64,000 bases of DNA from Ustilago trichophora (Eukaryota; Basidiomycota; Ustilaginomycetes; Ustilaginales; Ustilaginaceae). Position numbers and translations under genes: made by a program. The stretch spans positions 372,001-436,000 of the forward strand of contig OOIN01000027.1 in NCBI GenBank assembly GCA_900323505.1, written 5' to 3'. The notes under the pieces were generated by a model. That model worked only from the letters and a program-made list of their open reading frames with translations. It was not told where the DNA came from and made no database searches. Below are positions 60,735 through 64,000 of this stretch, piece by piece; position 1 is the first letter of the stretch, and every line of letters starts with the position of its first letter.

Positions 60735-63560
60735 CTAACCAATGCGACCCTGCTCGTAAGCGGGGTTGACGGGCTGCCCTGGCTCGGCAGACGTGTGTGC
60801 CGCACCGTTGATGGCGGGCGCCGCCTTGCTGAGCAGCGACTCATCGTGCGAGGCAGCGTGACCATTGGTGTGGGGGATGGCGGTAGCACCAGTGCCGGCA
60901 ACGATGGCGCCAGGGGCGTGGGTGCCGCTGGCGGTCGAGTAGGCAGTGGCGGTCTCACCGGGCTGGCCGACACCCCTGGCGGCGGCATCCGAGACAGCAG
61001 GGGCAACATTGTGCTGGTGGGCACCCGAAGCAGCGGCAGCACCGACACCGGCAAGGCCAGCGGCACCGACAGTACCGGCGGCGACACCAGCGGCCGAATT
61101 GCCCGAGCTGTTGGCACGCTCACCGGGGTTGTTGGGCGAGGGACCGAGGTTCTGGGTCTTGGACGAGGCAGTATTGTGAGGGTTCTTCTGGCCAGGCTGG
61201 ACAATGGTGAAGGCTGGCGAGTACCAGTCCTTGTTGGCGTGAGCGGGAGTGGCCTTGGCAGCGGCGTCGCGCTCGTCGACCTTCTGGATCCAACCATCGG
61301 GGTGACCGAGGTTGGGGAGGATCGAGTTGCGCTTCGAGGTGGCAAGCTTGAAGGTGCCATCGCTCCTCCTGGAGTCGTCGTCCGAGTTCTTGGCGAAGGT
61401 CTCCTTGAAGGCATCGCCGACGCCCTTGCCCTCGATCTGCTTGTTGCGCTCGATGCGGTCGCGGAGCTCAACGAGCTGGCGGTCGAGGTCCTCAAGACCA
61501 TCGCGGATACCCTGCTCGGCAGCCTTGGAGATCTGCTTCTTGATGATGCCGGTGGCAAGGGGGCGAAGGATCTTGATGAGGGTGTCGTGCTTGCTGTCAC
61601 GGATGGCAAACTTGAGCTTGTCCACCTTGGCGACGACGTGCTTGACAGTGAAGATGTGGCGGCTGTGCTTGCCTCGGGGAGCGTTCTCGGCCTCGAGGTG
61701 GACGGTGACAGTGAGACCCTTGCCACCAAGGAAGACGTCAGCGGTACCGCGCTCGTTGAGCTTGGGGAAGCCCATCTTCTTGTTGAAGAAGAAGTGCACG
61801 TCGCGCATGTCGGTCTGGATCTGATGCAGGGTGAGCTTGAACGAGTGCTGGTGCCTGTCACCGAGCTTTTCAAACTGCGAGAGCTTGAAGTGGTTGCGAA
61901 TGTCCATCTCGATCTGCGAGGGCAGGATGTTGAGAAGGTCAATGGCCAGGTTCTCGATGACCAAGTCGACCTGCTTGTCGGTGTACTCGATACGGGGGAG
62001 GGGAACAAGACCGACGTGGTTGAGGAGCTCGGGAAGGATGGGGTCACGGATGTCGCTCCAGAGGTGGGGCTTGAAGGTGAGGCCACCCTCCGAGTTGAGG
62101 AAGAGATCCTTGGTGATCTGCTGGATGTTGTCGCCGAGCTTGCGGTTGAGAGGGTCGCTGTTGATCGACTTGGCAAAGTAGGTGATCTCACGGAAGAGAG
62201 CATCCTTGTGAGGGACGTACTTGCCCTGATCGCGGCCATCGGCAGCAACAAAGAACTTCTTGCCAGATTCGGTGAGCTGGCGAGCCTGAGTGTTGGCCTC
62301 GTCCTTCATGATGAAACCGGGCTCCTGGAGGCACTTGCGGATGTAAGTGCTGAGGCGGTTGAACCACTGCTTAAGCTCAGGGTCGTTGTTGGCATCGGTG
62401 TAGAGCTGGTTGACAGCGTCAATCATGGGCTGAGTGGGAGCACCGTTGGCGAAGCGCTCGATGAGACGACGGAAGGTGGTCTCGGCAGTGGCAACGTTGC
62501 CCTCGGAGCGAACGTTCTGGGCGCTCTGAGTGGTCTGGTTGGCGACGTGCGAGGCGTGACCCTTGTACTGCTCAAAGAAGTTGAGGAAGTACTCCATGGC
62601 ATCTTGGTAGTCCTTGTGGCGCTGGCACTCGACGACGACCTTCTTGAGACGGTAGTAGAACTGGTCACGACGCTCCTTGGGGAACTTTTCCTTGAGGTAG
62701 TCGTTGGCCTTGTCCTTGTGCTCCTTGGCAAGGTCCTTGTGCTTCTGGGGGATCTTGTCAGAGAGGAGCTGAGCCTTCTGCTTGGCAACCTCGGCGACGG
62801 CAGCCTGGTTCTGCTCTCGACTGGCGTTGGGGTCGACAGCGTTGGAGACGTCTTGGGCGTGAGCGGCACCCTCCTGCTTGGCCTGCTCGGCCTTGTCCTG
62901 GGCATCGGCCTTGGCCTGCTCCTTCTTCCTGAGCATGTCAGGGATGTCATCGTGGAACTCGTTGTCAGGAGCGGGCTGGTCGACGGCGTTGAGACGCTCC
63001 TCGTCGGGGCGAGCAACCTCGGCAGCCTTGGCGGCACCGTCAGCGAACATGTCGCGTCCAATGAAGCCAAAGTCCTGGATGATCTTGCGGAGCTCACCGT
63101 TGCGAAGGAAGAGGGTGAGAAGGGTGCGGAAAGCCTCACCTGCAGTCTCGCCGTCCTTCTTCGCGTCAGCAGATGAGATGGGGGCCTTGACGTTGACGTT
63201 GCCGGCAACATCGGCCTTGCGAGTAGCGTAGAGGAAGTTCTGGAACTCCTCCTCGCCGTTCTTGTTAACGACGACCTGGCGAGCGGTCTCGATCAGTTCG
63301 CGAACGTCCTGAATGAGCTTCTTGCCATCGGGCGAGAGCTTGTTGGTGTCGACAGGGCTGTTGGCGAGGGTGTACTTGAGGGTGTCGTCAATCTGCTGGT
63401 TGTCAGGGTATCGACCCTCACGGAAAGCCTGAATGACACCGAAGAAGCGCATCTTGCGGTCAACATCAGCAGCCTTCTGGCGGGAACCAACAGTCGAGGT
63501 GACGGCGTTGGCCGAGGGGTTCTCGGAAACCTGAGAAACGGCAGCGGGAACAGTCGACAT
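60735..63560 (-). CDS. HAM1-like conserved fungal protein (DUF5923/DUF4449 type)
   Basis: A single exon encodes 941 residues from ATG 63560 (MSTVPAAVSQVSENPSANAV). The N-terminal half is helical and charged: RKMRFFGVIQAFREGRYPDN, LRNGELRKIIQDFGFIGRDM, then a Lys/Ala/Gln-rich helix. A middle block (YVPHKDALFREITYFAKSIN, then LIENLAIDLLNILPSQIEMD) leads to a probable lipid-binding-like beta domain at about 545-700 (MRDVHFFFNKKMGFPKLNER, DVFLGGKGLTVTVHLEAENA). The tail is Ala/Gly/His-rich and disordered. This plan matches fungal HAM1_N/HAM1_C proteins, of unproven biochemical role, with possible relation to TULIP lipid-binding folds (inference). Codon use is extremely biased to C/G-ending codons, which creates very long antisense frames and suggests high expression. 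Confidence 0.7.
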   Translation of the reverse strand: MSTVPAAVSQVSENPSANAVTSTVGSRQKAADVDRKMRFFGVIQAFREGRYPDNQQIDDTLKYTLANSPVDTNKLSPDGKKLIQDVRELIETARQVVVNKNGEEEFQNFLYATRKADVAGNVNVKAPISSADAKKDGETAGEAFRTLLTLFLRNGELRKIIQDFGFIGRDMFADGAAKAAEVARPDEERLNAVDQPAPDNEFHDDIPDMLRKKEQAKADAQDKAEQAKQEGAAHAQDVSNAVDPNASREQNQAAVAEVAKQKAQLLSDKIPQKHKDLAKEHKDKANDYLKEKFPKERRDQFYYRLKKVVVECQRHKDYQDAMEYFLNFFEQYKGHASHVANQTTQSAQNVRSEGNVATAETTFRRLIERFANGAPTQPMIDAVNQLYTDANNDPELKQWFNRLSTYIRKCLQEPGFIMKDEANTQARQLTESGKKFFVAADGRDQGKYVPHKDALFREITYFAKSINSDPLNRKLGDNIQQITKDLFLNSEGGLTFKPHLWSDIRDPILPELLNHVGLVPLPRIEYTDKQVDLVIENLAIDLLNILPSQIEMDIRNHFKLSQFEKLGDRHQHSFKLTLHQIQTDMRDVHFFFNKKMGFPKLNERGTADVFLGGKGLTVTVHLEAENAPRGKHSRHIFTVKHVVAKVDKLKFAIRDSKHDTLIKILRPLATGIIKKQISKAAEQGIRDGLEDLDRQLVELRDRIERNKQIEGKGVGDAFKETFAKNSDDDSRRSDGTFKLATSKRNSILPNLGHPDGWIQKVDERDAAAKATPAHANKDWYSPAFTIVQPGQKNPHNTASSKTQNLGPSPNNPGERANSSGNSAAGVAAGTVGAAGLAGVGAAAASGAHQHNVAPAVSDAAARGVGQPGETATAYSTASGTHAPGAIVAGTGATAIPHTNGHAASHDESLLSKAAPAINGAAHTSAEPGQPVNPAYEQGRIG

Positions 63561-64000
63561 GATTGCTCGTAAAGTAATTGGTGGCTTTGGCTTAGAAAAA
63601 AGTGGGGGTTGAGCAGTGAAAGAAGACGCGAGCGGAATCGGATCAATAGTCGATTGATCGAGATTTTAAGCTAGAGTCTTTGTTGAATGCGAACAACGGA
63701 GAGTTCGGATGGTGAAATATCGCAGGGGACCAAGACAGGTGTTGCGATAAAAGTGGTAGTTGATGTGGTAGTTGGACAGATAAGTGGTAGGGTATCTGTG
63801 ACTGGTATCAAGAGATTCTGGTATGTGGTAGATGTAGTACAAGAAGGACCCAGACGCGGCGAAGGTCACACTACGAGATCTATATACTTTGGGGAGAAGT
63901 TGAGTCGGCTCAGCTCGAACGGTTTCAGCGACGAGGCCAGAGTGCACTGAGTCTGTCAAGCGATGATGAGCGAAGAGCAAGTGGCCTAAAACGGTAAACC
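63561..64000 (-). promoter_or_regulatory. Promoter and leader of the HAM1-like gene
   Basis: A minus-strand TATATA is at 63881-63886, about 320 bp upstream of the ATG. Between it and the start, CTACCAC occurs four times on the minus strand (plus-strand GTGGTAG at 63753-63759, 63765-63771, 63784-63790 and 63825-63831). No gene was seen to the right edge. Confidence 0.5.

Noticed and set aside
60641..62251. 536-codon minus-strand frame
   Set aside because: A shifted frame inside the HAM1-like gene; the translation is Ser/Thr/Arg/Pro-only low complexity.
60579..63176. 865-codon plus-strand open frame
   Set aside because: It is antisense to the HAM1-like gene. The gene avoids codons that would give stops on this strand, so the long frame is a by-product of codon bias; its Val/Leu/Gly-rich translation has no family features.
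1..64000. CRISPR arrays, bacterial operons, riboswitches, prophage
   Set aside because: No spaced direct repeats or bacterial signals; the genes are eukaryotic with spliceosomal introns.

Overview
The window is nuclear DNA of a fungus, most likely a basidiomycete smut of the Ustilago/Sporisorium type. The pointers are compact genes with long uninterrupted reading frames, few and short introns (only four coding genes here need one), C/G-ending codons, CT-rich leaders, a basidiomycete-type 5S rRNA and smut-like protein architectures (LIM-RhoGAP, an APSES/ankyrin MBF subunit, a three-SH3 Sla1). The species is an inference and was not confirmed by any search.

Layout from left to right. 1-2137 (minus, cut by the window edge) is a Bles03/DUF1917-like protein with a long acidic tail. 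2730-4118 (minus) is an unnamed four-pass membrane protein. 4970-9979 (minus) is a LIM-RhoGAP of the Lrg1/Rga1 type, followed by about 2.7 kb without genes. 12647-14515 (minus) is Abp1 and 15674-16420 (plus) is cofactor-dependent phosphoglycerate mutase. 16915-20136 (minus) is an Mbp1-type cell-cycle transcription factor. 21386-25054 (minus) is Sla1. 26335-26610 (plus) is Cox9. 27130-28065 (minus) is Rtf2 and 28871-29383 (plus) is Rpb7. 29605-31389 (minus) is an Rpp40-like RNase P/MRP subunit. 32140-33918 (plus) is a TRAIP-like RING/coiled-coil protein. 34523-35479 (minus) is Sys1. 36291-38837 (minus) is a single-pass protein with a Ser/Thr-rich ectodomain. 38838-42380 has no coding gene but holds one dispersed 5S rRNA gene. 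42381-45653 (plus) is a flavin monooxygenase joined in frame to a signal-like/lumenal/transmembrane module. 45845-47578 (minus) is a second FAD oxidoreductase, tail to tail with it. 48713-50593 (plus) is a pre-SET/SET/post-SET lysine methyltransferase. 50725-52488 holds two adjacent repeat elements with inverted ends. 52571-58894 (minus) is a large PH-Sec7-PH protein. 60735-63560 (minus) is a HAM1-like (DUF5923/DUF4449) protein with very strong codon bias.

Functionally the left half is rich in cortical actin and endocytosis factors (Lrg1-like RhoGAP, Abp1, Sla1), and membrane-traffic factors recur later (Sys1, Sec7). The middle holds housekeeping nuclear and mitochondrial genes (Mbp1, Rtf2, Rpb7, Rpp40, TRAIP-like, Cox9).

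The least ordinary parts are: the element pair at 50725-52488, one about 950 bp with inverted ends and one about 640 bp carrying a tRNA-like Pol III promoter; the monooxygenase fusion; a Sec7 domain whose catalytic glutamate position looks like Asp; the Rtf2 gene whose first coding exon is only ATG; and palindromic GTACTGTAC-type motifs and (GA/CT)n tracts in the long intergenic regions.
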